From positions 1,423,001 through 1,487,000 of the forward strand of contig WPIO01000063.1 in NCBI GenBank assembly GCA_009760855.2: a stretch of 64,000 nucleotides of DNA, given 5' to 3'. Below the pieces are notes generated by a model. That model had not been told where the DNA came from, made no database searches, and was given only the letters and a program-made list of their open reading frames with translations. The DNA is from Cristatella mucedo (Eukaryota > Bryozoa > Phylactolaemata > Cristatellidae). The position numbers were made by a program, and so were the translations under genes. Positions 46,160 to 56,950 of the stretch are shown one piece after another; positions within the stretch are counted from its first letter, which is position 1, and each line of letters starts with the position of its first letter.

Positions 46160-47095
46160 CTGGCATAATAATAATATTATTGATAGCTGTCAACCATTTG
46201 TCTAGCACTCCAAGAGAACTAGATCTCTTTCAAGGCACTTTAAGTTGGCTGCAAAGGAATTGCATCAATTGGATACTACTAACATGCAGTGTCAACGCAT
46301 GCAAGCACACAAAGGACAATCAATCAGACTGAGCAAATGCTGTGAGAAACAGGTACTTTTAAGCATTTTTTTCCAGCGCCATCAGCATTGGTGGCGTCGC
46401 AGCATCAGTAGGGATTGAGTTCTAGGCATTTGAAGCATTTAAACTAAAAAGGCACAGTCTCCAAAGCTTTGAGATCGCTTAGTCGGAAGAGATGCTAGTA
46501 AGATACTGAGCCGATTGAGAAGGTCGAATAGAAAGGCTGACGAAGAGAATGAAGGAACCTTAAAGGGAGTCACAAAACCTTGAAGTCCATACGCTGGATG
46601 ATGGGCGAGCCAGTGCAGGTCGGTGAGAAGTGGTCTAGTGTGACATTCGCGACTGACAAGCCGGTCGGAGAATTGGCGAGTTGTGAGATACAAAAGTCAA
46701 GACTGGACACAACACAATGCATTGACCGACATGGATAGGTTTCCTTCATGCAGGCTCGAATTGTTTCAGTGTTAAGCAGCCGAAAGTAGGCAGCCGACTC
46801 TGAGGCTGATCTAGTCGTTTAGTGGAAGGTGGCTTTGAGATAGGACACTCAGATTGCATGCTGACTCTATGGAAGATATATCCTGGTCATACCAATATTC
46901 AGGTTTGCAATTTCCAATTTCTGAGTGACACTTGGTTTGTCCATAACTTAAGCAAGTCGGTGTTAGCGTCATTCAATTCGAGAAAGTTTGCTCTCATCCA
47001 TCTGCAAGCGTCAGCTATACATACGCCCAGGGAGTTGAGAGCGGTAGACATGCTAGAAGACAGAATGTGTGTCATCTGCGTACAAATACAAGTCT
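46160..47095 (-). mobile_element. LINE-A fragment, decayed long copy
   Basis: The minus strand shows an ATT tail, a GTGCCTTGAAAGAGATCTAGTTCTCTTGGAG terminus, and an RT-end HWLAHHPAYGLQ-like frame (decayed HWLPVK). Upstream palm remnants reach the DDTHSVF region near 47,070. It is more diverged than the 55-kb copy. Confidence 0.75.
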
Positions 47096-47593
47096 AGATT
47101 GTGCATGGCCACTACATCGTTACATCGGCAAGAGGGCGCATGGGTAGCGTGTAACCAGGGGATCGCTGGACTTATAGACCTAGTCACTATCACAGCAGCT
47201 AAGCTATTTTCGTCAGGGAGCCAGCCGAATAGCTGGCTAAGATGTCGCGTGGTTGTCCCCCTTCTCCTCGTAAAGGTGTGTCGAGTGCGCCTCTTCAGCC
47301 ATTCATCTCTACGTTACAAATCGCCGAAGTCGCTGCCGTGTTAATCTCTAGCCCAGTCTTCCGGCCTCGGAAAGCATTTGCCAGCTCGCTGCAGCTTAGA
47401 CGGATGTACGGCTCGTTTTTTTTATCAGTTGAACCACCGCCTCGTGGCAATCGGCTCGAGTACATGTCGCTCGGTCACTCTAGCGGTAGCGGTGCTGTAC
47501 AGGTCGACTCGCTCACTCAATCCGTTCGGCCATTGCTAGCCTGCCGGGGCAAGGCCCTTTTCTGGAGGCCTGTGTCCAACGCGACAAGCTCAG

Positions 47594-47963
47594 CCGTTTT
47601 GGCAGGACCACGGCGGTTCCACTGTCAACTTCAAAAAAGGGAAGCTCAACGTCTCGGTCTTCAGTGGCCTGCCTCCGTAAAGCGAAGCAATCGCCGACAG
47701 GCTCGCGAAGCAGGAGGCAGCGAGTGAGCGGCTTCGTTCCCGTCGAGCAGTGCAATTTGGAGTACACTCCAGAGCGAGGCTCGGAGATCGACCTGCACTT
47801 CGACGACCTTTGGCTGTTGGGCCAGCTCCTGATCGCACTCAACTTGCTGCCAGACACCGCCAGATCGCTCGTCGTGCTGAGGGGGGCCGCTAGATTCGCG
47901 TGGAAGCACAGCATCCTGCGACGGCACATCACCAGCTGCCGGCTGGCCACGACCTTCCGCTAG
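47594..47963 (+). pseudogene. ALKBH4: ALKBH4-like dioxygenase, broken copy
   Basis: The plus-strand peptide resembles ALKBH4, an Fe(II)/2-oxoglutarate AlkB-family demethylase. Pieces are TVNFKKGKLNVSVFSGLPP, then in another frame GFVPVEQCNLEYTPERGSEI. DLHFDDLW, with the HxD iron ligands, follows. Then come LNLL and a C-terminal VVLRGAARFAWKHSILRRHI block holding the distal His. Three defects appear: a TAA stop (47,678-47,680), a frame change before 47,730, and a loss of about 45-50 residues between LNLLP and ARSL relative to vertebrate ALKBH4. No intron is visible across the match, which suggests a retrocopy or a decayed exon. Confidence 0.75.
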
Positions 47964-48535
47964 CAGACCGAGCGAGGAGTTTCTGCCCGGTGGCAGAAAC
48001 GGTAGCGTCCGCAAGGAGCTGGTCGATATTACGCTCGGTTTCAACTGCCGACTGATGGCGAATGGCAGCTAAGCGGTCGGGCATTGGGCTATGCTGAGAT
48101 CGACTGACTATACATTCTTCGATGGGCCTACGGTGCACCCCGATTGGGCAACGCATTGATTGATGAGGGGGGAGGATAATGCAGGCTCGCCCGCGTCAGC
48201 AAGTATGCCCCTGCAGCATAAGCAGCGACCGCTCTGCTCGGGCTGCAGAGCTGTGCGCTTCAAGGCAGCAAAGAGAGTGAAGATCGATGAGACAAGGTCT
48301 ACACAAGGTCTACACTTGCGTGCCAGGGCTGCATGCCAGCTGCTGTGTACGAGCCGCGGAGCGACGCTCTGTTGCGACCCACAGGATTGAAGCAGCTAAC
48401 CGGTGATTGCCCTGCACATCTCTCGCTGGAAAGGAAATTGTAATTTCCAACGAAGTAATTAGAAATTCCACGGTTTTACTTTGGACGCAGTGGAATGTTA
48501 TATGTAATGACAATTGAGGCCATCGCGATGCCAAT
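47964..48535. other. unassigned intergenic DNA
   Basis: No gene was recognised. It includes a tandem ACAAGGTCTACACAAGGTCTACAC near 48,292. Confidence 0.4.
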
Positions 48536-48539
48536 TTCT

Positions 48540-50470
48540 CTTCAATTTTCCGGTAATTGGGGTATTGGCCCAGGACATTGCTGTCGATTGCCTTTCATTG
48601 CTCGAGCGTGGTTGAAAGAATTTGATTGCACGTTCAACACAGTGGGCTGCGACAGGTAAGATATATTTGATCTTGGCCCAGTCACTTTCCAGTGATTTTC
48701 GATGGACCACAATGGATTGTCGTATTTGCCCGGGCAATTGCCGTCTTTTGCCGTGCCTTGCCCAAGATTGAACGGTCAGAGCTGGTTGAAAAGGTTGAAA
48801 GTATGTGTGCACGCAGCGAGATGTTACGTAGAATGAGAATTGGAGCTTGATGCAGCCGATTTCTCGTCGATTTGCCATGGATTGCGGTATTGGTCCCTGC
48901 CATGGCTGTCGATTGCCGTGCATTGTTGACAATTAGCGTGCAAAATAGATTGAAAGTCCTATCATTTCAGTTTTAGCACAAAGAAATGTGAAATGGGATG
49001 ACAATCTGCACTTCGTGCAGCCAATTTAGTGTCAACTTGCCACGGATTGTAGTGGATTGCTTCTTCGAGCCGAGTCGTTGCCGTAGATTGCCATGCACTG
49101 CCTGAGATTGTACGAGCGCAATTGCTTAAAATGATGTGGTTGACTTTAAGTTGTGTGCTTTGTAACATGACTTAAAAATTGAAGCATTGCGAAACCAATT
49201 TCAGGGCACTGCATCAAATTGCCTTAAATTGAGATATTGGCCCGGGCCATTGCCGTCAATTGCAGTGCATTGCTGCCCAATGATCAAGGCGATTGTAGTG
49301 AAATTGTGGAATCACACAATAACCAAAAATTAGAGCAACGTTCAGTCACTATTAGAGTTTAAAGTGTACAAATTTTGGTCGTTTTTCGGCGGGTCTTGGT
49401 ACAGTGACGTACTGGCCCGGGCAGTTGCAGTCGATTGCAGTGCATTGCTGCAGAATAGCCTATGCAATTACAGTGAAGTTATGCGAGTACACAATAACCG
49501 AAGAGTATCGCAGCGTACAATCATAACTAGAGCTTCTAGTGTACGCGTTCTGGTTTCGGTGTGACGGATGGCAGCGGATTTCAGTCGATTGCGGTATGGA
49601 ACTGGGTCGTTACAGTCGATTGCAATTCATTGCATGAGAACGCGTGTGCACAATGGAGCGAAATTTTGTGGATGCACTTTGAATTGAGTCTAGTCTTATA
49701 TGCAATGTCAATTAAAGCTTCGCGATGGCGACTTGAGGATGATTTGCAGTGGATAGATGGATTGCGGTAGTTTTCCAGGTCATTTCTGGCGACTGCCACC
49801 CATTGCGACAGTGCGAGACTGCATTTTTTTTATTTTACGTGGTTGTGCACACAGCACGGTGCACTGTATAATGCAATAAAAACTGGAGCTCGGCGCAATG
49901 TATTTCGATTTTTTTATGCGGTGGATTCTAAGTGGATTGCTGTATTGGCCCAGGCTACTGCAGTCGACTGCAGCACATTGCACGAGAGCGGCCATACCAA
50001 TGCAAGCAAATTTTTTTCAACGCAATTGTCGCAGAGTGTGCTGTCATATGCAATCAAAAAAGGAGCTTTTCGATCACGATTTCCTTCGTTGCGTGGTGGA
50101 ATGCAGTGGATTGCGGTATAGGCCTGGGCCACTGCAATCTTATTTCAGTGGACTTGGTGAGAACGCGTTGAGCGGAATCGCGCGAAATTTTCTGGGTACA
50201 TTGTACGTGTAGGTAGTTTGATATTCCAAACTATTTGGAGCTGATTTGTGGTGGATTTGACGGGAACTAGAATGGATTGCAGTACAGGCGTCCGGCGTCA
50301 AAGCTCATTTACATAAGCTCGCGTGCGAGCAGCGACATGAAGTTCGGTGTACAGTTAAATTCAAACGTGTAGTACAATATCAGTGAAAAATTTGAGCTCG
50401 GCAATGCTTAGGTCTGGTCGTTGCTAGCCTAATTAGAGTGGATTGCGGTAATGCGTCAAACCCGTCGATT
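48540..50470 (+). repeat. diverged tandem satellite, about 171-bp period
   Basis: About twelve units each carry a GGATTGCGGTAT-TGGCCCGGGC-like core followed by a GTCGATTGCAGTGCATTGC block. The cores fall near 48,561, 48,721, 48,887, 49,053, 49,232, 49,408, 49,592, 49,765, 49,941, 50,114, 50,281 and 50,446, spacing 160-184 bp. Between cores a GGAGCTT..GATG(C/G)..ATTT block recurs. Unit divergence is high, so this is an old array. Short open frames on both strands are by-products. Confidence 0.9.
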
Positions 50471-50514
50471 TACTGAACTAACCCTGCTGTTGGCAAACGG
50501 TCGCGTCCTAGAGC

Positions 50515-50690
50515 ACCCCTGGATCTAAGCCCTGGGATAAGGTACTCTGTCTGTTCGACCCAGGTCGTAGGTTTGAGTAATGCAGTGGGCAATCCTTTAT
50601 TTCCAACTGCAAGCGGCGGTGATAGCCGTTAAGGCTCTTCTGCCGCTACATAAATGGTGCTGTTAAATCAGCCAAACTTTACTATACTCC
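50515..50690 (+). repeat. tRNA-derived SINE (family 1)
   Basis: CCTGGGATAAGGTACTCTG head, a decayed B box (GGTTTGAGTAATGC), GGCAATCCTTTATTTCCAACTGCAAGC body, GTGATAGCCGTTAAGGCTCTTCTGCCGC and GGTGCTGTTAAATCAGC end. Confidence 0.82.
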
Positions 50691-50699
50691 AGCATTCTC

Positions 50700-51095
50700 T
50701 TCCGCTCGCCAGCTGCTTCAGCATTCTGTACCGATGACGTGGTACTGTACCGTCGGCAGAAGCAGCTAAAAACGTGATAAACTTATTGCCCTGAGCATAG
50801 GTATCTGAGTTTCCACGGTAGGTAGGTTAATTGCGGCCATTAGCCACTACACTGAAGCTATTCTGGTTGTATCAGCATGGCTCCTGCCTGCCAGCTTGGA
50901 CTAGGGGTGGCGCCTACGGGATTAACGAATAAGTTGGCACACATATCCAACCTCTGTTCCCAAAAGACTAGAGAAAGGCAAAGGCCGCTGCCTTGGATAG
51001 GATCCAGACTGACAGACTCTCCTCAGACCTGAGGGGCTAAACGGTAGCTGTGTAGGTCGGAACAGCCCTACCTTTGCGTCCCATCCAGAGGAAAG
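50700..51095. other. unassigned DNA
   Basis: No gene or repeat was assigned. Confidence 0.4.
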
Positions 51096-51099
51096 AAAA

Positions 51100-51235
51100 C
51101 ATGATTGATTTGCATAGCGCCCTACGAGAACTTAATATCTATCAGGTCTCTTTACATGCGTGACAGGGCTCGAACCCACGGCCACGGTCGTTGAAGGCAA
51201 GCGTCGAACCCAGTGCCAGAGCCCAGAGGTAGGGC
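51100..51235 (-). repeat. tRNA-derived SINE (family 2)
   Basis: In reverse complement: tRNA-like head with a B box GTGGGTTCGAGCCCTGTCACGC and the LINE-like tail GATATTAAGTTCTCGTAGGGCGCTATGCAAATC. Confidence 0.8.
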
Positions 51236-51379
51236 GGGCGAGCAAGGCAGCTGCCCTCCCCACACTGGAGCTTCGACAAATGCTGCCTCCTAATCCTACG
51301 TACCCCTTCCGACCGTCACCGATCTCTAGAGACATGTAAAAATATCTACAGCATCAAGCTGCATGACATGTGGTGTAAC

Positions 51380-51545
51380 TCGGCAAGGTAAAAGTGCTCT
51401 CATTTCACGACCGAGATTATGCGGTTGAGCACTGCTGTAGGCAATCCTTTATTTGCCTTGTTCCCTTGCTTCAAGTTTAATGATAGCCGCCAAGGCTCTT
51501 TTACAGCAATCTAAATGAGATTGCAACCTTTATTGTGACATAAAA
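51380..51545 (+). repeat. tRNA-derived SINE (family 1), decayed
   Basis: It shows AAGGTAAAAGTGCTCTCATTTCACGACCGAG, GGCAATCCTTTATTTGC and TTTAATGATAGCCGCCAAGGCTCTTTTACAGC. The 3' end is altered. Confidence 0.75.
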
Positions 51546-51611
51546 AAAAATTATCACGCACACGCAAATACATGTTTTAGCGGTTGCAACACGGCTATGG
51601 GTGGAGACTTT

Positions 51612-51832
51612 GTGCTTATGCATGCTGACACTGTGCATGCCGCCACTAACCATATTTGCATGCTGACCCTTTTCATGTCACCTCTAACCATGTTATGCTT
51701 GTTGTAATTGAGCATGCTATCACTAACCATTCGACCATGTTTCTTTTGCAGTATTTATAAAGTGCCTAAAAAGAGATTAAACTCTCCGAGGGCGCTATAC
51801 AAGTATTATTCCTGTTATTATGAACCTGCACT
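51612..51832 (+). repeat. LINE-A 3' UTR and tail
   Basis: GCATGCTGACACTGTGCATGCCGCCACTAACC through GTGCCTAAAAAGAGATTAAACTCTCCGAGGGCGC to an ATTATTCCTGTTATTAT tail. Confidence 0.88.
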
Positions 51833-51984
51833 GACCTTGTCTTCTGTGATGTTTACTTGAGAGGCTGCCTTTAGCTAGGGTTCTCAGTCAATCGTCCAAT
51901 TCCTGCTGCCTCAAGGTTTCATAACGTTGACTCCTACTTTGAATTCTTTGAGGTCATCTTTTTCTTGTCATTTCTGGATAACAG

Positions 51985-52742
51985 CTGTGCCAATAGTAAT
52001 AACAACAATAATAATAGCAATAACAATAAGTCTATTTCTTAGCTCTCTGAGAGAACCAAATCTCTAGTTTCAAAACGCGCTGTAAGAGAAGCAATAACCA
52101 ACATTTAATGGCATGCAAGGTGTCATGCTTAGACAGCGTGAACAAGCAAACAAATGTCTATGCTTTGGCTTGATAAGGACCCAGTGAAGCTCAGAGAGAA
52201 GTGGTGGAAGATGCTGTGATGAAGCAAGTACACCTTAGACGACAGATAAGACAAGCTGAAGAGTTGTTCAACAGTTTAAGATGATTAAGGGCACAAGCTA
52301 GGAGTCTTTACTGAAGGGGATTGTAGTAATCGTGATGTCGCGTCAAGACACGATGTCACAAATATTGAACTAGTTGGTTGGTTGTCATATTCTTGTCAAA
52401 GCAGACCATGATTTCAGCGATGTTCAGTAGCTGAAAGTACGCTGACTTCACAGTGGAGGCAATGTGCTCATCCGACGATAAAGTCGTCGTTTTGGAACAT
52501 TACCCCCAGATTACAGGCAATCGTCATCGGATCAATGCTAGATGAACAAATCTTAAGGTTGAGGTAATCCAACTTTAGGATGAAACTCGGCTTGGCCACA
52601 GTTATTAGGTTGTTCTTATCGTCACTAAGCTCCACGAAGTTAACTGTCATCCAAGTTCGCATATTGTCGATGCAGGCTGCATAAAAATTAAGTGAGTCAT
52701 TGACGTAGAAATGAAAGGCAAGGTTTAGTCCGTTTGTTTATG
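51985..52742 (-). mobile_element. LINE-A fragment
   Basis: The minus strand runs from an ATT-rich tail through a decayed 3' UTR to the RT palm/thumb: MRTWMTVNFVELSDDKNNLI, VAKPSFILKLDYLNLKI and ARNLGVMFQNDD-like frames. These match WMAVTFLKLNDDKTNLLVMG, KIGSASI and NLGVIFQSD in the 55-kb copy. Confidence 0.88.
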
Positions 52743-52872
52743 CATATATGTAAATAAATACTTGATCTCTACTCAGGCGCTTCACATATGCCTCAGGTCT
52801 CGAGTCTACGACCTCGGTCAGACTTTGCCGGGGCGAGCACCTTAGCCACTCGGCCAAACCAGCTCGGCCTAG
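52743..52872 (-). repeat. tRNA-derived SINE (family 2)
   Basis: In reverse complement: GGTTTGGCCGAGTGGCTAAGGTGCTCGCCCCGGC, a very tRNA-like head with A box TGGCCGAGTGG, a TCGTAGACTCGAGACC B box region, and a short LINE-like tail (GAAGCGCCTGAGTAGAGATCAAGT). It is the best family-2 head in the window. Confidence 0.88.
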
Positions 52873-54064
52873 TGCAAAGAAAGGAGGCCTATGACCAAGA
52901 CCTGATGTAAGTCATACTAGGGCTCCCGGATGACAGCAGCAAAGCAGAGCAATTTCTGTTAGCTCCAAATCTCGATTGCAACTTACTAGCAAGATCTGAT
53001 TAACTGCTATAGTCGTTTAGCTGCTAGGCCACAATTCTTTCAATTGTCTTGGACAAGAATGGCAGTAGGGAGACTGGATGAAAGTAACTTCTAGGATGGA
53101 CTGGACACCTGCATAGATCCCTTGTCACTACCACTGAACAGCTGCCAGGAAAGCAATAATTCGGGCTGCCTTAAAGATGAAATCTCAAATCCACCATCTC
53201 AATGGCTCTCACAAGAGGTTTTCAGCCTATCCAGCAGTCGAAGCTGATCTGAAAACTAAAGTCAAGACAAGTGGCTGTTGGAGTTGGTAGCCAACTGCAA
53301 CATCCTGACTGACTATTTCGCATAATAAGCTGCAGTGATTTGGCCACAGGCACGTGATGTAAAACTGCCGGGCTCAGACATGATGCCGCAATCGCGGCAT
53401 TGCACAACAGCCGTGTCTGAGATACGAGCAATGCATGAGCTAGCATTGGTTTATTACATATTACGACACAAGTAGGCACGGTTCACCCACAAGAACAAAC
53501 AAATGGGTAACTGCCCTAACGCAGACGTCTCTTAGGTCAGCAGACTACCGATGCCATTTCCACAAGATTCCAAAAAACTATGATCCCATGATTGCTGCTA
53601 CGAGCACAAACAGGCCACAGCATGTAGTACCAATGCAGAGAAAGACTGACATACACTGAGCTGCAACACTGGTAAACTAAGACGACAACATGTAGGACAC
53701 GGGTAGGGCATATCTTTAAGGTAAAAGAGCAGACCATCGATACAGAAACAGGTAAAGTGGCGCACCAGTCGTAGCCTCCGTCGAGTGCTGATGTCACCCA
53801 GTCATTGAAACTAAACACGCGTCCGAGCTCGTCCTTTGTAAGCAGACAAGAAAAGATTATGTACACCTAGCTATAACCGAGCCGTTTAGGGCAACTGGCA
53901 GACGTGCACTGACACGGCTCTCACAGCGCGCGTGCAGATACAAGACGATCGAAACGGTTAGCTGCTATGGCACAACACTGCGCTACAGCTGTCCAGCGCT
54001 CGAGCTAGCCGCCCACGAAGGGCGTCTGCACACGGCGAATGCAGCAGCAGCACGTGACACAAGG
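52873..54064. other. region 3' of the STRIP1 terminal exon
   Basis: The STRIP1 3' UTR should start just below 54,065, but no AATAAA was noted near it. A weak open segment at 53,750-53,833 (minus) encodes DELGRVFSFNDWVTSALDGG between AG and GT. It is too short to assign. Nothing else was recognised. Confidence 0.35.
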
Positions 54065-54315
54065 CTAGCACCGAAGCACGCGATCCCAGTCGATTTGCAC
54101 GGAGTAGACTTCGTGCTCGAGCCACCTCTCATAGTTGAGCTTGAATTCCGGTGTGAGGTACAACTGCTGGCCAAGTACACTCTGAATGTCATTGTCGACG
54201 GGCTTAAACTCTGGGTCATGGCCATCGCTAACGTAGCGCCGCTGATTGAACCGGTCGACGTTCGTGCGCAATGCGCATTCTTCCGCTTGGAAGTCCCACG
54301 GTCTTGCATCCATGT
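54065..54315 (-). CDS. STRIP1: STRIP1 terminal coding exon
   Basis: The exon follows a TTGCTTGCATAG acceptor and ends in TAG (54,065-54,067). With the G from the previous exon the first codon is Asp. It reads MDARPWDFQAEECALRTNV, then ERFN-like DRFNQRRY, FKPVDNDIQSVLGQQLYL, and a YERWLEHEV..IDWDRVL end. Every block has a counterpart in the human STRIP1 C-terminus (LDARPWDFQAEECALR, FLPVDNCLQSVLGQRV, YDLWLEREV; from memory). Frame and stop position agree with the family end. Confidence 0.97.
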
Positions 54316-55055
54316 CTATGCAAGCAAGAAGTGAAAGCGAGCTACTACATGCAGCACTGAACGGCTTGACTAAAAGCCACGCATTTGTAAAATCAAGAGC
54401 TGCAAACTCCGACAGCAGACCAATCAGCAAAGCAAACGTCAAACAAACAAAGCAAACGTGTGACAAATCAACGGATCCTTGCGAATCGCAGTGGTCAATC
54501 CAAGCTTCAATCCAAGCTTGGATTGACCGCTGCTTTGTCTGTCTCATCGGGATGCAATGCTTGCGACGAGCCTCTGTGAATGGCGCTCAGCGGCATTGTA
54601 GGACTGGCTTTCAAGAAATCACCGTGGCCACGAATACGGCTGCTGCTGCTGCGAGCTGAACTGCTGCTGCTCGTCGAGTAGGCCCAAATTCATTCTCTAC
54701 GTTCAACTTCACACTCTCGTCATGTTTCAACGTCCAGCTCGGCTTGGCAACTACGTCGCCTCGGGATTGCCTGCTGAAGCAGCATGCCACGCCTTCTCAT
54801 CCTCCTTCAAGGGGCCCGTCATTGTAGGATAGCAAACTACTAGCTGCCGATTTCCTTTTACGACGTGAGACGGCAAGGCAGCAGTCGCTCAAAATCGACG
54901 TTCCATCAAGTCGACTTTCGTTCGACCAAGGCCGACGTTCGTACTGTTTTGGGCACTTACACTAGCAATTCCAAGAAACACTGACGGCCGAATTAGTCCA
55001 GACCGAAGGCTCCTGCTCAAATGCGGTATGAAAGAGGAATTCAATAATATATATC
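54316..55055 (-). other. STRIP1: STRIP1 intron, unique part
   Basis: Intronic DNA with a direct repeat TCCAAGCTTCAATCCAAGCTTGGATTGAC near 54,500 and CTGCTGCTGCTGC patches at 54,640-54,672. No exon was recognised. Confidence 0.45.
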
Positions 55056-55059
55056 GAAA

Positions 55060-56562
55060 CCTCACACCTTGCTAGTAAGTTACAGTCTGGCTTTAGAGCT
55101 AATCGCTCCACAGAGTCAGCATTGCTTAGGGTATACAACGACCTACTTAGGAATGCAGACATGGGTAGAGTGTCTCTGCTTGTTTTGCTCGATCTTTCGG
55201 CAGCTTTTGATACCATCGATCACAAAGTTCTTCTAGAGCGCCTCTCATCTCGCCTGGGAATCACTGGCACTGCTCTGCAGTGGTTCAGGTCCTATCTCAG
55301 TGGGAGACTCCAGAGTATTGACGTGAATGGACAAAGATCATCTGAAGTACCTCTGAAATATGGAGTACCTCAGGGCTCCGTGCTAGGTCCGGTTCTTTTC
55401 ACGGTTTATACTCTCCCTCTTGCTGATGCGATTGCCAAGCACAATCTAGGCTTTCACTTCTATGCGGATGAAACTCAGTTGTACCTTTGCTTAGATCCCT
55501 CTCAGCCTTCGAGCACCTCAAATTCTCTAAACTCACTTGCTGCTTGCATTGATGACATCCGCACATGGATGGCAGTAACTTTTCTAAAACTAAACGATGA
55601 CAAAACTAACTTACTAGTTATGGGCAAACCCAGTGTGATTCAGAGATTGGAAAGGCTGTCTCTCAAAATTGGCTCTGCCAGCATATCTCCTGTCGAATCA
55701 GCTCGAAATCTAGGTGTCATATTCCAAAGCGACCTCTCGTTAGACGACCACATCAGCTCCACATTCAAATCTTCCTATTTTCAGCTTCACAACATTGCTA
55801 AAATTCGGGCTTGTTTAGATAAGGATACCACGTCTAAGTTGGTCCATGCATTCGTGACATCTCGTCTCGACCTCTGCAACTCACTGCTTACTGGCCTACC
55901 AGCATGTGCGATCAGGCGATTGCAGCTGGTGCAAAACTCGGCAGCTAGGCTTGTCTGTCGTGAGCTTCATTGCCACATTACTTCACTTCTCACCGACCTG
56001 CACTGGCTACCAGTCAAGCAACGGATTGACTTCAAGGTTTTGTTGCTCACTTTTAGGTCCCTTCATTCTATGGCTCCAGCCTATCTCTCCGACATACTCC
56101 CCCAATCAGGCCAAGCATCGTACCACCCGCTTATCGGAATCCAACAGTCTACAAATACCTCGTACAAACCTTAAATCCTTTGGAGACCGTGCATTTAGTT
56201 CGTATGCTCCCAAAGCCTGGAACTCCCTCCCGACCTGCGTCAGAACATCCCCTGACCTGACCACATTTAAAAGGAACTTAAAAACACACCTATTTAGGAC
56301 AGCATTTAGTGGGTCCCTGTGATTCGTCCTTCACGTGCTTATGCATGCTGACACCGTGCATGCTGCCACTAACCACATTTGCATGCTGACCCTGTGCATG
56401 TCACCCCTAACCATGTTATTCATTTTGTTTGTTTTTCAAGAATGATTTTACTTACAATTCAATTGCATTTCCCTTTGCAGCAAATGTAAAGCGCCTAGAA
56501 AGAGATTAAGTTCTCTGAGGGCGCTTTATCAAGTACATAATTATTATTATTATTTTATTATT
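55060..56562 (+). mobile_element. LINE-A 3' half with RT (L2/CR1-like)
   Basis: The best LINE-A copy, on the strand opposite its host gene. The RT frame (55,122-56,174) shows SLLVLLDLSAAFDTIDHK, LSGRLQSI, GVPQGSVLGPVLFT, FHFYADETQLY, WMAVTFLKLNDDKTNLL and a CR1/L2-type C-terminus (HAFVTSRLDLCNSLLTGLP, LVQNSAARLVCRE, DLHWLPVKQRIDFK). The catalytic YADD-type motif reads YADE. A frame change near 56,140 passes to RTNLKSFGDRAF..WNSLPTC. The 3' UTR ends GGGCGCTTTATCAAGTACATAATTATTATT. The 5' half (endonuclease, RT fingers) is missing. Confidence 0.95.
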
Positions 56563-56950
56563 TCTGGGATCCGCAGCCAAGCTGCCAAGGGAGCATGCAA
56601 AAATTAGGTACGCTGCCTCAGGCATCACTGCAGATGCAGTAAGGGAAAAATAACTAATACGAAATAATTAATTAAAAGCTGGCTAAACGTTTTGATATGG
56701 AAATTGGTTTGGTTGTAGTTGTCAACACCTTACCAAAAGATAGATATCTTTTAGTTTTCTAGTTTTTGCAGGAGAACCCCCTTAGCCAAGAGTCCTAGGG
56801 AATTTCCTAATTTGCCTAGTCGAAGCACCAGCCCTGATTTCATGTTCACGTCTGACTCGCCCTAAATGTCACTTACGACGTAACAAGTGGCCTACAAGCT
56901 GCAGCCTTCACTGATTTGGACGTGGGGTTGCCTCGATTAAACCCTGGGTT
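56563..56950 (-). other. STRIP1: STRIP1 intron, nothing recognised
   Basis: Unique-looking AT-moderate DNA just after the LINE tail. Confidence 0.4.

Noticed and set aside
47678-47720. A small intron explaining the stop in the ALKBH4-like copy
   Set aside because: The sequence after the stop (SEAIADRLAKQ) still reads like the family's coding sequence, so an intron there is unlikely.
47242-47727. 161-codon plus-strand frame beginning MSRGCPPSPRKG
   Set aside because: It overlaps the ALKBH4-like copy in a different frame from the conserved residues. Its own peptide is not recognisable.
48540-50470. CRISPR-like array
   Set aside because: The organism is eukaryotic. The units are about 171 bp, diverged along their whole length, and have no short identical repeat with unique spacers.
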